A DNA stretch of 64,000 bases from VBAU01 sp036005185 (lineage in GTDB: Bacteria; Bacteroidota; Bacteroidia; Chitinophagales; Chitinophagaceae). The stretch spans positions 186,001 to 250,000 of the forward strand of contig DASYQS010000038.1 in NCBI GenBank assembly GCA_036005185.1, given 5' to 3'. Below are positions 63,934-64,000 of this stretch, in pieces (the first letter of the stretch is position 1; each line of letters begins with the position of its first letter). The translations under genes and the position numbers were made by a program. Below the pieces are notes generated by a model. That model was given only the letters and a program-made list of their open reading frames with translations. It did no database searches and was not told where the DNA came from.

Positions 63934-64000
63934 TTGGAACAAAACCAAAACACGAACGAAGAAGCGCAACCACAGCCTCCAACTGCTGTAGAAGTAAAAG
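63934..64000 (+). CDS. Possible start of a gene cut by the window end
   Basis: A TTG at 63934 opens a frame to the window edge encoding EQNQNTNEEAQPQPPTAVEV, a hydrophilic, coding-like N-terminus. Too short to assign. The 150 bp before it hold no recognisable feature. Confidence 0.35.
   Translation, partial: MEQNQNTNEEAQPQPPTAVEVK

Overview
The window reads as chromosomal DNA of a low-G+C, free-living Bacteroidota. Family-level placement near Chitinophagaceae is my inference from gene content and cannot be proved here. Signs of the phylum are two kinds of type IX secretion (T9SS) sorting domain, a PorP/SprF protein, CarboxypepD_reg/TonB-dependent receptors, LytTR and reg_prop-type two-component systems, a PUR-alpha-like DUF3276 protein, and starts without clear Shine-Dalgarno sequences.

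Layout. 0.6-14.8 kb: short, independently oriented housekeeping and envelope genes (C1 cysteine peptidase, serine hydrolase, KirBac-type K+ channel, AsmA protein, alpha/beta hydrolase, CoA-binding protein, secreted GH13 amylase, DoxX-like protein, GNAT, DUF5916 outer-membrane protein). 14.9-23.5 kb: two paralogous murein L,D-transpeptidase lipoproteins with matching promoter regions, bracketing a TonB receptor/lipoprotein/barrel set and a methyltransferase. 23.8-27.3 kb: a secreted lipoprotein, a small DUF4242 protein, and a three-domain DUF4242/cyclase-like/AraC regulator. 27.5-34.4 kb: a T9SS cassette (11-repeat type B adhesin, PorP/SprF, OmpA/PD40 protein). 34.6-42.8 kb: two paralogous TonB-type beta-barrel receptors around a duplicated-NTF2 secreted protein, downstream of a LytS/LytTR kinase-regulator pair. 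42.9-51.5 kb: threonine aldolase, glucose-6-phosphate isomerase, a broken small secreted gene, a T9SS type A Asp-box protein, DUF3276 and an ABC exporter.

51.6-64 kb is accessory and eroded. Intact genes (Crp/Fnr, FMN reductase, DoxX, LuxR-type regulator, cupins, DUF4440 proteins) alternate with debris: a DUF2971 remnant, a tRNA-Ser 3'-end fragment, a P-type ATPase scrap, a histidine kinase that has lost its propeller sensor, a duplicated response-regulator tail, a duplicated cupin 5' end, and a multicopper oxidase split by a one-base shift in a C-run. Some single-base breaks could be sequencing errors. The larger deletions and duplicated fragments cannot be explained that way.

No complete transposon, CRISPR array, rRNA or intact tRNA was seen. 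I did not find a clear new defence-type system. The most novel-looking items are the DUF4242/degenerate-cyclase/AraC fusion with its stand-alone DUF4242 neighbour, and the multicopper oxidase whose copper-ligand motifs are in permuted order.
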